The position numbers and the translations under genes were made by a program. The notes beneath the pieces are model-generated. The model saw only the letters and a program-made list of their open reading frames with translations, searched no databases and was not told the origin of the DNA. Shown here one piece after another: positions 33,761 through 43,700 of a DNA stretch of 64,000 nucleotides. Source of the DNA: Gracilariopsis chorda (taxonomy: Eukaryota; Rhodophyta; Florideophyceae; Gracilariales; Gracilariaceae). Position 1 is the stretch's first letter; each line of letters opens with the position of its first letter. Where the stretch lies: assembly GCA_003194525.1 (NCBI GenBank), contig NBIV01000164.1, positions 99,745-163,744 of the forward strand. Reading direction: 5' to 3'.

Positions 33761-36690
33761 GTGGAGACGCAGAACACCCAAGCCGATGCTCTGTCGCGGT
33801 TACCCACAGGTGGGGAAGCAGTCCCAGCGGAGGATGATGAAGTCCCATGTTTCATGGCCATAGACCCGGATGATCTGGAATGTGCCGTTGAGGCTGGCCC
33901 AGAAAACTGGGACGAGGATGCTGACTTTGACGAACAACTCGCATCGCGAGATGAATCTGAGAACCCGTTACCGGGAAACTTTGTACCGCTATCACCGGAA
34001 GAAATGATCCGAGGACAATTCGGCGACCCATTCTGTACGAAGGTTCGTGCCCGTATCAACGGTGGTGAAGATCTCCCTTTCGGGGTAAACGACAAAGGCT
34101 ACCTCTTAAGGAAGGTCGAAGCCTGCCCACAGATTATGGTACCTCAATCCCTGCAGTCGCGGGTGTTACATCTATCACACTACGCCCCCATTGGAGGTCA
34201 CCCAGGTGGCAGGAAACTCTATCTCACCCTGCGAAGGGATTTCTATTGGCCCGCCATGGCGGTGGACTGCTACGCAACCGTGCGGTTTTGTAGCGAATGC
34301 GCGAAGAATCGCGTGAAACTCCGCAAAAATGCGAAGAAGATGAAACTATTCCCCGCAAGGGCGCCGCTCGAGTTTATCGCGATCGATATTCTCGAACCAC
34401 TACTCACCACGAAACGTGGAAACAAGTTTCTACTTGTCATTACCGACCACTTTTCTAAGCTGGTACGGACTGTCCCTCTTCCGAGGATAACCGCTCTCAC
34501 GGTGGCCAAGGCTCTGGTGACGCACTGGATTTTCGTCTACGGTCCCCCTGTGGAGGTGCTCTCCGATAACGGGAAACAGTTCGCGAGCAAGTTCTTCCAG
34601 GATGTTTGTCGCATCCTGGATGTCAAGAACTTGTTCACGACTACCTACCACCCCCAGTGTAATGGGCAAGTTGAACGGTTTAACCGGACGTTACTCGCGG
34701 CGTTACATTCCTACGTCGCAGACCACCCAAAGAACTGGGACATGTACGCTGATGCGGTAACCTACGCGTACTACACGCAGGTACACCGGACTACCGGAGT
34801 TTCGCCATTCGAGTTGGTTCTATCTAGAACACCCCCGCCTGTGGCGCTGGAACCCCAAGCTACCTTGGCATTTTCCCATCAGTGGGTATCTACCGGCAGC
34901 AATGGAAGCAATGGCTTTCCAAGCTGGTCGCCGCTGCGCGGAAGTCTATGGCACGGGCCCAAGCCGCTTACAAGCGAGATTTTGATGCTCGCTTGCGAGG
35001 GAAACCGTCCCCGATTCGGGCGAATAACTACGTCTTCATCAGGAAGGAATACTACAACCCGGAACGGGAGAAGCGCCATAAACTCTCGCCTGTGGCGGAT
35101 GGACCATTCAAGGTCATCTCTGTAAACACCGACACTGTCGTGGTAGAGATGGGCGACACGCACGAACGGATTTCCCGTGATCTTGTTGTCCTTGCCCCTC
35201 CTCCCTCGTCAGAGGTAGTCCTGGATCCAGACAACCCCGTTTCTACGAACTCTGCAACACCGGAATCATCCGGGAGTACTAGGCCTACGGTACTACCACA
35301 CCCCAGCCGGGGACTCTCAGACCTACCGACCCTTTCTGACTCACCGGCTCAGCCGGGTAATTCGGGCCTCTCAGCGCCCGCCCCTACCACGCCCGCCCCC
35401 CTGGCGCGAATTCATACCCGCCAGGCGGGGAATGTTATCCCTTCTCCCGCCGCTCCGTCTAAGGAGGGGGAGGAGAACACTCGTTTTCGAGGAACGATAT
35501 CGCCGTCGCAACGGGAAACAAGGAACATACGGAACACTGACCGTGGAGCACGGAGTATGTCACACGACACTAATCCCCCGTTCTCGGGCAGTACTGCGCA
35601 ACAAGAACCAGACGCGCAGGCCCCGCAAAAGCGGCAATTATACCGTGCTAAACGGGAAGTTGAAGCGCAACTACCGCACACCCCTGTCAGGGAAAAACGC
35701 AGCCAAGCCGCAGTCGAAGCTTCAGGCCCCGGCGTGCAAGCGCCGGAAACGCCTCCCGTCGTCGACGGAATCGAAGCCCCCGCTCCGGGGAATAATTTGC
35801 GCCAACCGCCGCAACGCTGCGGCGAAGAACCGAGGAACTCGGGAAAAACGCGCGCCATCGCACGCTCAAAACCGGTGGTACCGGACGGTGCCCCTCCTCA
35901 TGGAGACGGTGCAGCGCGCTTAAGGGCAATTCCCCTGAAAAGGGTGTCATCGGCACCTGCCCGGCACCCCCCAAAGGGGAATTTTGACCAAAATATCAGT
36001 GTAACGGAGTTAGCCCCAGGCAACCCGTCAGTAGCCGGGGACACCACGGCGTCGCCGGAACGTATGGTGCAGAGCGCTCGTGCACCCGGCAGGGAGGCGG
36101 AACGCTTACCAATCACCGTGTCGCACGGGACCCCGCAGGGGATGTCCCAAACGCCGTTCCCGCATACGTGGCAAAGACCCCGCAAGCTCGCGGCTCACGA
36201 AGAAGACCGCACTCGCGGAGTAGTCCCCCGCCGACTGGAGGTTCGCCCAACCTACCGTGATGACGGGAACAACGACGCCCCTCTGGGGAATGACTTGCCG
36301 GTGAAAACCGTGACGCCACACACCCTCTTGAAGGATATCTTCCCGCATGAGCAGCGGCCACTAGGACAGCGCATGGCAACGCCAGAGACATCGCCGACAA
36401 CCCGGATGGGGAGCAACATATCGCACAGCGGGCAACCCTCGCAAGGGAGTACAACCACCACCCGGCACGGCCGGCAGGTCTATGAACGAGAGTTCGTAGT
36501 AAACCGACTTGTCGGACATACCTGGGACCAGGATGGTATTCTACAATACCGCGTCCGCTGGTACGGATATGACCCCAGTGGGGATACGTGGGAGCCAATT
36601 GAACACCTCCCACGATCGCAGGTCGTGCGATACCACCGTCAAACGGGAACTGCAGCCCCAGCCATGCTGGTTAATGCCCAAGTCGGGTAA
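33761..36690 (+). pseudogene. Chromovirus A integrase-chromodomain polyprotein, one frameshift
   Basis: The zinc-binding N-terminus has HLSHYAPIGGHPGGRK and FCSECAKNRVKLRK. The catalytic core has EFIAIDILEPL (D), VLSDNGKQFASKFFQDVC (D) and TYHPQCNGQVERFN (E), all kept. A 1-nt loss near 34868 (after LEPQATL) moves the reading to the frame that continues YRQQWKQWLSKLV. A C-terminal integrase block FIRKEYYNPEREKRHKLSPV follows, then a long Pro/Ser/Arg-rich tether. The chromodomain is YRVRWYGYDPSGDTWEPIEH (about 36545-36610). The end VNAQVG, stop, is conserved with element B. Confidence 0.85.
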
Positions 36691-36877
36691 AGTTGCCGCG
36701 CGAGCGGAGGGCAGTAAGAAAGGATAGCAAGGGAAAGTCCGTCCAAGACGGGGAATTCTAATTGGAAATCACCGTCCGAGACGGGAAAGTTTACCTAGTG
36801 GAGCAGCAAGCTCCATACTACACTACACTAACTGGCATAGCCAGGGAAAGAAGAACCAGGAAACTGGACTAGAGGTT

Positions 36878-38434
36878 TCACTCACCCCCATCGTCCGGGG
36901 CGTAACCACCAGCGAGGCGGTAGGCCAACGCGTCTGCCATAGTGGTGACATCCCCCGATACCTCGGCAGCGCTCAGACCGGCACCCCGGAGAAAACGTGC
37001 GATGATCTCGTTTTCATTCGCCGTCACCCCGCTGGGGATGGAAGGTCCGGCACCTGCCGCCGAACGGTCAGCAGCCGGCTCGGCCGGAGATACCCCCTCT
37101 GGGAAAGCTTCCGCGCTAGCGCCGGTTTCCTCTACGCCCATCTCCCCGGGTTCTTCCGGTTCTTTATCGACCATTGGGTCATCCCCGCCGTATGCGCGGT
37201 AGTAGTCGTCATAATCTACGTACCCAACAGGGTGGCCTTCCGGCACATGCCGGGGCGTATCGCGAAGCTCGCGCGCCTCCTCGGAGGAAATTTCCCGGAA
37301 CTCCCAGGGGTCGAAGTAGATAAAATCCCCCGCAAGGGCGGTGTTTCTACCGAGTCCCAGACCACCGGTGTTACCGCTGCCGCCATCCAGACGACCGCTT
37401 TGCTCCAGCGGGACCTGACTCCAGCTAACGCTGTCGATGTACCCAAGTAATTGGAGGACCTCTTCATTGTTGGCCTGGCCCCCAATGGGGATGCGAAGAT
37501 CCAAATTGCGGATCGCTGCCCGCACACGCGGTGGGAGGAACCAGAGACGAAACTGGTCGTACGCCTCGTTGAGGATATAAGCCGCAGCGCGGGCCGCCCA
37601 CTCCTTAACCACTACGGACCACAACCCCGACCGAGGATCCTGCATGAGCAGCGAACCGAGGTACGTAAGTACCGGCGGGAGTTCTATGTAGCACCCCCGG
37701 CAGGCTTCATGGAAGCGCCACCACTCGGGGAGTGCTACATACCGACCTAGTTGGTGAGGCGGTGCAATCCGCTCTATCTCCACGTTCTGATACGGGATGA
37801 AATACCCGAATCGGGATCGCCAACGCCGCTCATAGCGGATGAAGTCCTGGAGGAAGGTTGACCGGTATTGCCGGGAAACATAGGAGAAATCCGCCCGAAT
37901 AATCGGTCGCTCCCAACAAAGGGCTTTTTGCCGCGCTGCGGGGAAATTCCTCCAAGCGAGGGTCTCGAGGCGGAACAGGTTGTCGCCGTACCCAATCTCC
38001 CCGCGAGTGCGGAAGTGGCTAACGTCGAAGCCAAACTCCGGTGGGACCGGTACATCGAATGGAGCCCGGCTCTGCCGTTGGTATGCCATGCGCGTCAACG
38101 CGGTCTGCGCCGCAGCGACAGTCTCGCCCGAATTCCTTCGGACGTGGTGACGCGGAATCGCAATCCGGTGACGCCAATCCCACGATGTGGTGACTGCCGT
38201 GGGCAGATCCCCCGGAAGGGTGTCTGAGCCATCCGTATAAGCGGTGACTAATCTCTCATTGAGGACAGCGACCGGGTGAAACCACGGGGCAAGGCGCAGG
38301 CGCGACGCGTGATTCCAATTCATCGGCTTAAGCCCCACCAGGGTGTTGTAGGTTGGCCAGTTGAACGCCGGAGCGGTTCCGGAGGACCCCACCGAAGGTG
38401 GTAGTGCGAAGATATGGTCGGCTGCAGCAGCCAT
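36878..38434 (-). CDS. AS-ORF: conserved antisense protein of chromovirus A
   Basis: This 518-codon open frame runs antisense to pol, between the pol stop and the 3' LTR. Homology with copy B shows that the gene originally began at about 38665 (MGDKSACSVSGSPVNPSAPE; copy B has SSGVPVNQPSA). A TAG (38480-38482, copy B has Arg there) now separates that N-terminus, and MAAAADHIFALPPS is the first Met after it. Conserved blocks shared with copies at 61846-63757 and 12753-14061 are APWFHPVAV, RSTFLQDFIRYERRWRSRFG, YFIPYQNVEIERI, LPPVLTYLG, GLWSVVVKEW, LAGDFIYFDPW and LSAAEVSGDV. The C-terminus is acidic and Pro/Ala/Glu-rich. There is no signal peptide and no domain I recognise. Its promoter would have to lie in the 3' LTR, read antisense. 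Confidence 0.7.
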   Translation of the reverse strand: MAAAADHIFALPPSVGSSGTAPAFNWPTYNTLVGLKPMNWNHASRLRLAPWFHPVAVLNERLVTAYTDGSDTLPGDLPTAVTTSWDWRHRIAIPRHHVRRNSGETVAAAQTALTRMAYQRQSRAPFDVPVPPEFGFDVSHFRTRGEIGYGDNLFRLETLAWRNFPAARQKALCWERPIIRADFSYVSRQYRSTFLQDFIRYERRWRSRFGYFIPYQNVEIERIAPPHQLGRYVALPEWWRFHEACRGCYIELPPVLTYLGSLLMQDPRSGLWSVVVKEWAARAAAYILNEAYDQFRLWFLPPRVRAAIRNLDLRIPIGGQANNEEVLQLLGYIDSVSWSQVPLEQSGRLDGGSGNTGGLGLGRNTALAGDFIYFDPWEFREISSEEARELRDTPRHVPEGHPVGYVDYDDYYRAYGGDDPMVDKEPEEPGEMGVEETGASAEAFPEGVSPAEPAADRSAAGAGPSIPSGVTANENEIIARFLRGAGLSAAEVSGDVTTMADALAYRLAGGYAPDDGGE

Positions 38435-38721
38435 ACTCCCCGGTTGTACCGGATGTCGATCGCCCTGAGGCAGGGGAACTGACTAGAAACCGGTGGTGTA
38501 TTGCCCGAGAGGCCTCGTAGGTTGGCGGTGGTTGTTGATGTTGTTGTCGTTGTTCATTTTTCCCTTTTTGAGGGTGGCTGTTGTTGTTGTTTGTGCGCTC
38601 GATGACTCTGGTGCAGAGGGATTTACCGGAGAACCGGAGACAGAGCACGCGCTTTTATCACCCATTTTCGTCTGGGACTCCTCCGCGTCCGCGGTCGTTT
38701 TCCCGTCTCAGGGGGGGGATA

Positions 38722-39547
38722 TGAAGTGCAACGCCCTCAGGGAGGGATTCCTGGTACTTGATCGTTTTCCCGATATTATCGGTTGTGTAGTGTGTATATG
38801 AACTACGCCCCACAATGGTGGGTATGGAAACGTGGGACACGGTTTTGGGTCAATTGGCGGTTGGCCACAGTAGTGGATGTTGCCACGAAATGTGGAGTAT
38901 TTTAGTTGATTTTATTTGTTCTTTTCACACCCATTTCTGGGAATCTAGTACTTAGTGCGACGGCGCACTGCCGTCGCACCAGTAAACCTTCCCCAACAAG
39001 GGACCCCAACCTGGGGAATTGGCTCTAGTTGTTACCGCTTGCGCGCGTGCTCTACACCTCCTTGGAGGGAAACGCCGTGAACCACGGGACATCTAATCCC
39101 CTTGCACATCTAAAGGGACCAATCACTGGGAGTCATATTATTCCAATTGCATTGGTGTTTCGCCCTGTATAGGGATATTGTTACCGGCATTGCTGTTCGC
39201 CCCCATCGCTCTCGCGACTCACTTCGTCCTCTCTTCCTCCTCTTCGCCCTTCCTTTTTCCCCTTTTTAGGGTAGCACCTACCGCTACCCGCGGCTCTCGT
39301 GTGCGCATCCGCACACACACCCCCACTTACGTGGAAACCTACCTCTGGCGAGGACGCATTCCCGCTCTCGCGGATACCGATTCTTGTCCTAAACCCTCTT
39401 GCGCTATTCTCGAAGGGTGGCCTCGGTCTCACAAACCGGCTCCGCCGTGCCACCCCTAGAGGGGCTCTACCCAGCTGGGTTCACCTCCACGGCGGAAAGA
39501 TCCCGAACGTCTTTCGGTGTTTCTCCCCTCTGGGGCGTTGCACCACA
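38722..39547 (+). repeat. 3' LTR of chromovirus A
   Basis: The LTR runs from TGAAGTGCAACGCC to GTTGCACCACA (826 bp) and matches the solo LTR 4804-5645 over its whole length. A purine tract precedes it. The right flank is Copia gag sequence (minus strand), so element A or its LTR inserted into that Copia copy. The matching left flank is lost. Confidence 0.85.
38955..38979 (+). other. LTR stem-loop (element A)
   Basis: GTGCGACGGC, loop GCACT, GCCGTCGCAC: ten perfect pairs, preceded by TACTTA. The B-element version (52148-52171) keeps all ten pairs with different bases, which suggests that the RNA fold matters. Confidence 0.7.
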
Positions 39548-40272
39548 CTGATGTGGTGGTATTCTCGGTTGTTGGTAGTACTGTACTGTCGTCTGTACGG
39601 TCGACGAGTGTCATTGTGATGGTGGGGTGCCGGTCCGTAGTCCTCGGTGAATGTAAGAGTTGTGGATACCGATGGGCTTGGCGTGAGAAGCGGTTGGTAT
39701 AGGCTGAAAAGTTGCTTGAATGTTCGTGTAAACGTCTTTATGTTGGTAGGTTTATTTGCGAGTATAGGTCCGAGAACTGTGGTGATGGTGGTGTTATTGC
39801 GGAGGCCGGCAAGGAAGTCTATGGTTGTGCTTTCGTCTGTAATGTCCGGATATCGGGCTGCTATCATCTACTGACGTACCACTGTGTGTTGCTTGTTGTA
39901 GTCGTCTTTAGTGGTGTCAGTGTTGAAGTTGATGCTCTCGTCTTTCGTTTTAAGGAATTGATGATCTTCTTTGGAGAACTGGGTAATGTGACTGATAATC
40001 TTTTGTACGAGATCGTGTGGCTTTGGACGATCCCCTGGGACTATCAAGAGACCTAGAATCTTTGATGGCACGCTGCTAAGGACTGCGGCTAGCAAGCGAT
40101 TCTTTCTATCGTAATGCTGCTGAAGTGCTTCTGCTGCCTCTGGGTTAGGCGACTTGTGCTCGAGATGGTCAATGGCTTGAATAGTCCCAGTACATGTTTG
40201 CAAAGCGAGGTACCAGGGTGTATAGTTAGAGACATCTAGGTCAGGTACGCGGTGAATTTTGTCGGTGTTCAT
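39548..40272 (-). pseudogene. Copia gag, one in-frame stop, cut by LTR A
   Basis: From ATG 40272 the minus strand reads MNTDKIHRVPDLDVSNYTPW and YLALQTCTGTIQAIDHLEH, typical of a Copia gag N-terminus. TAG at 39868-39870 follows KQHTVVRQ, and the same frame goes on with MIAARYPDITDESTTIDFL. The coding sequence is lost at 39548 where LTR A begins. It aligns with the plus-strand Copia gag at 8266-8700. Its 5' LTR and primer-binding site are intact upstream (40527-40626). Confidence 0.75.
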
Positions 40273-40526
40273 ATTGGAGGAGGTTAGTTTAGAGGGAATG
40301 GGAGATGATGTTGAGCTGGGTGGTGAGTTGTGGACGCTGTGTTGCGTGGTATCTTTGGGAATGTGCTTGTCGTTTGCGTTTTGTATTGCGTTTGTGTATA
40401 GGTTGAGAATGTAGGGGTCTTGGCGGAGAGCCCGTCCTTGTCGGCGGGCGTGACGTTCGGAGTTCGTTGTGAGGTGTGGGATGGGAGAGAGAGAAGTTGG
40501 GTGCTACGAGGTCATTCGTTGCGTGA

Positions 40527-40537
40527 GGCCCATAACC
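40527..40537 (-). other. Copia primer-binding site, half-tRNA type
   Basis: GGTTATGGGCC on the minus strand follows the LTR end ...CTCACA directly. It is complementary to the anticodon stem-loop of initiator tRNA-Met (GGCCCAUAACC) and not to a tRNA 3' end. That is the half-tRNA priming mode known for Drosophila copia and relatives. Confidence 0.65.
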
Positions 40538-40626
40538 TGTGAGTCAAAGGTCCTAACTCTCGTTTACTTGGTTGTGCTGCTGCCTTGACTTATATATCTA
40601 ATCTCCACTGTAATGCTGTTTGACAT
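40538..40626 (-). repeat. Copia 5' LTR
   Basis: The minus strand runs from TGTCAAACAGCATTACAG through TAGATATATAAGTC to TTTGACTCACA, then the primer-binding site. The similar block in the plus Copia (about 12150-12238) supports the call. It is unusually short (about 90 bp), so the outer edge could lie further toward 40739. It stands only about 113 bp after the urea carboxylase stop codon, in the same orientation. Confidence 0.55.
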
Positions 40627-40738
40627 AGCGCACATGAAATCTAACTACGTTTACTACACGTACTCATACATTCCCAACCTTTCTCGAACGGGGCATCCAT
40701 GGTTCCCTTCGCTCATGATGAATTACGTCAACCGCTGC

Positions 40739-43700
40739 CTACCATCGACTGCCTATTTCGAGAAGAACCTCCTCCTCCATTGCTGGTGCGAGGATCATGA
40801 TTCCTCCGGGCGTGCTGCCTTTCAGTGGCAGGGTAAGTGCGCACAGATCCAGGCAAGTTACGAGTTGCGCGTAATGCGACAGCGATACAGATGCCCTCTG
40901 CACATCCTTGTGCACTTCTTCCTTGTTGCTCGGAGACGTTATCACCGGCAAGATCAACGCGTCCACCTCGCTCCATATCCTCACGTCCACGATAGTCTTA
41001 CACTCGTCTAGTTTGCACAACGCACGACCCAACGCTGATACGGACGTATGCCGCAAGGATGTCATCCGCTCAACAACCGTTGCCACTATGCCGTCCACAG
41101 GATTCTGCATCACGTCATGTAGCTCACCTAATTTAAGATAGTTCAACGGATAATCGTTACATAGATCTGCAGCGGTTTCAAACGGCGTCATGTCCACTGG
41201 CTTGAGGACGAAATTTCCGTTCTTGAGGTGTTCAATGGCCATGTCGTATGCGGATATCGAGTCCTGGATTGTTCGGGCATTTGATGATGAGAAGCCCGTT
41301 GTGCATACTCCAATGGCCAGTTGACCAAGTTTGCTCCTGGTTTGACATCTTTCTCCCTTGTTCAACAGTGACCGCAAGACAGCCTCTGACTGGTCACGGG
41401 CGTTGAGGCAAACCTCGTAGACAGGTTTTAAGTCTGAAGCCGTATTTGCGTACACTGATAGGCAATCAACAGGACCAGGCTGACAAGGTATCAGCCCTTC
41501 CGAAGTCTTGATTCCAACGATGGAGGTCAGTGCAGGGGCCGTCGTTGTGTTTCCGTTTCGGTCTAGTACCAATGCAAAGCTTGCCACTTGCTGCAAAACT
41601 GCCACAGCAGCAGAACCATTCCCACCACATACATGGCCCGGATATACTGGATTGTCCAAGACATCACCTCCCGTTTCGCAATGGGTGTACCCAATGTTCA
41701 GCTGATCTACAGACGTCTTGCCCACAAAGACGGCACCCGCTTGCTGCAACGCTTCCACAACTAACGACGATCGCTTCGCAGCGTAAGAAAGCCCATCTAT
41801 ACCAGCATCGGTTTCGTAGCCTTCCACGTCGATGTTCGCACCAGTGGTGAATGGGATACCGAACAATGGCATGTATCGCTTTTCGTGCCTTCCGGTGTCT
41901 AGAGCTTCAAGTTGAGATGACACATGGCGCTCTGTCGCGAGTGAGGTGAAAACATTCCGAATCTCTTTTGCTCTGTCCATCGCATTGTCAACGACTTGCC
42001 TATGAGTAATGATTCCAATACTGTACAGATTGCGCAGGTGCAGTACATCGCATTTCGTCGTAGATGATGTCGTCGAGGGTACCAGCACGCATAGAAGAGT
42101 TTCGGGTGATACTACATCTCCCTTTGCTACACCGATGCTTCGTATCACTCCAGTGGCAGGTGCTTCTACATCGATTTCCACTTTCATACTCTCAAGCGCG
42201 AAAAGAGACTGCCCTTCTTCAACGTTCTCACCTTCCACAACTTGCACTGACCATACACTTGCGGACATGCCAGCCCTGATTGCAAAATGGTGATCCGGTA
42301 ATTCATCATCGCTGGGTGCAGTGCTGATGGAAGCGGTCCCTGTATCCGATGAAGCCTTGCCTCGGCTGGCATGGTCTGCAGCGGCGCTGCTTTGTCCTTC
42401 TCCGTCTGCTTCCCACCTGGCCCTTTCCTCTGCGTACGCAGCTTGTCTCTTCGTTTCAAACTGTTTGATGCTGGCTCTGTTCTCTTCGCAAAACTTCAAA
42501 TACTGCTTATAGGAGAAGGTGTCATTCGTAATCTTGATTTCGTAGTGCCCTTTTAAGAACTTTGAGCGAATCTCTTCCAGTTCCTCATCGCTCACCGAGA
42601 AGAAGGAAATTCTGTCGAAGAACCTTAGGAGCCATGGTGTATCTTTGGGAGCCCCACGAGCTATTTCAGGGACGTTTCCATAATTGTCCCAGATCGGAAG
42701 TGTACGGCCTGCAAGTTGGTATCCGCCTGGGGAGTCCATACCATATATGCACAGGTACGCACCACCGATACCCACCGCGCCTTCGGGGGTGTAAGTACGA
42801 GCAGGGTTGTACTTGGACGTCACCATTCTGTGACGGGGATCAACTGGAACAGCACAAGGAGCACCGAGGTACACATCGCCGAGGCCAAGGACCATATACT
42901 GGGCCGACGTCAAGACCTGCTCCACCTGTTGTATGCTGTCCAAGCCGTTGATTCGTCGAATGAATTCTATGTTGGAGGGCATATAAGGGGCGTTGGGTCG
43001 CACCGATCGAAGATATTGGCTTTGGGCCTGGGTTGTCCATCTATCAGCGAACGCCAGTGGGAGTTCAAGTTTACGCGAAGCCACAACGACGTCCTCAACT
43101 GAGCCCAATGTTCCATTCTCCAGTTCAGTGAGTGTCTGTATCAGCGCGATAACATGTATCTGGGTAGGGTCGTACTTGATCAGAACGGATCGCACGCCAG
43201 GGCAAAGCTCTTTCACAAAGCTTTTCTGTTTCAGCTCTTCCATGAGCATATGCACACGGAAGCGGTATGAAAGATCGAGCTCGATGTCTCCATATTCTAC
43301 AAGAACGTGTTCATCTCCCGACATGCGGTACTGAACTTTAATTTCGGCGCTGTCCCCTTTGGCTGGATCTAGACAAGCAAGCACGGCGGGTACGTCTCTG
43401 GGTTCGCGCTCGGTGAGCCATGACGGAGACCATTTGGCAGCGGTTTTACGCAGCCCGTCAAGATCATATACGCGCACGGCGTCCCAAGCCGCCCGCGTGC
43501 ATGACATGGCGTATTGCGCCTGATCAAAGTCGACCTGCCTGAAACGGACCGTCTCGCCAGCTGATGCCTGAGCTACCTTCCATATCTCTGAGGTAGCCAA
43601 CGTGATTGGGCACACAAAGCCACCCAGCGAGGGACCGTCGAGCATAAGAATGATGGGCGTATTCCCGCTGAAGTTGACGGCTCCAGGTGCGTACGTGTAA

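Larger units (their letters stand above)
33761..39547 (+). mobile_element. Chromovirus A (Ty3/gypsy), 5'-truncated, with antisense ORF
   Basis: It starts abruptly inside the end of RNase H (NTQADALSRLP) next to the mitochondrial insert. It continues through integrase and chromodomain (to 36690), a 190 bp spacer, the antisense ORF (36878-38665), a purine tract (AGGGGGGGGATA, 38710-38721) and the 3' LTR. Gag, protease, RT and the 5' LTR are gone. Confidence 0.85.

Noticed and set aside
36878-38434. AS-ORF as an envelope-like gene
   Set aside because: It is antisense to pol and shows no signal peptide, transmembrane segment or Cys pattern.
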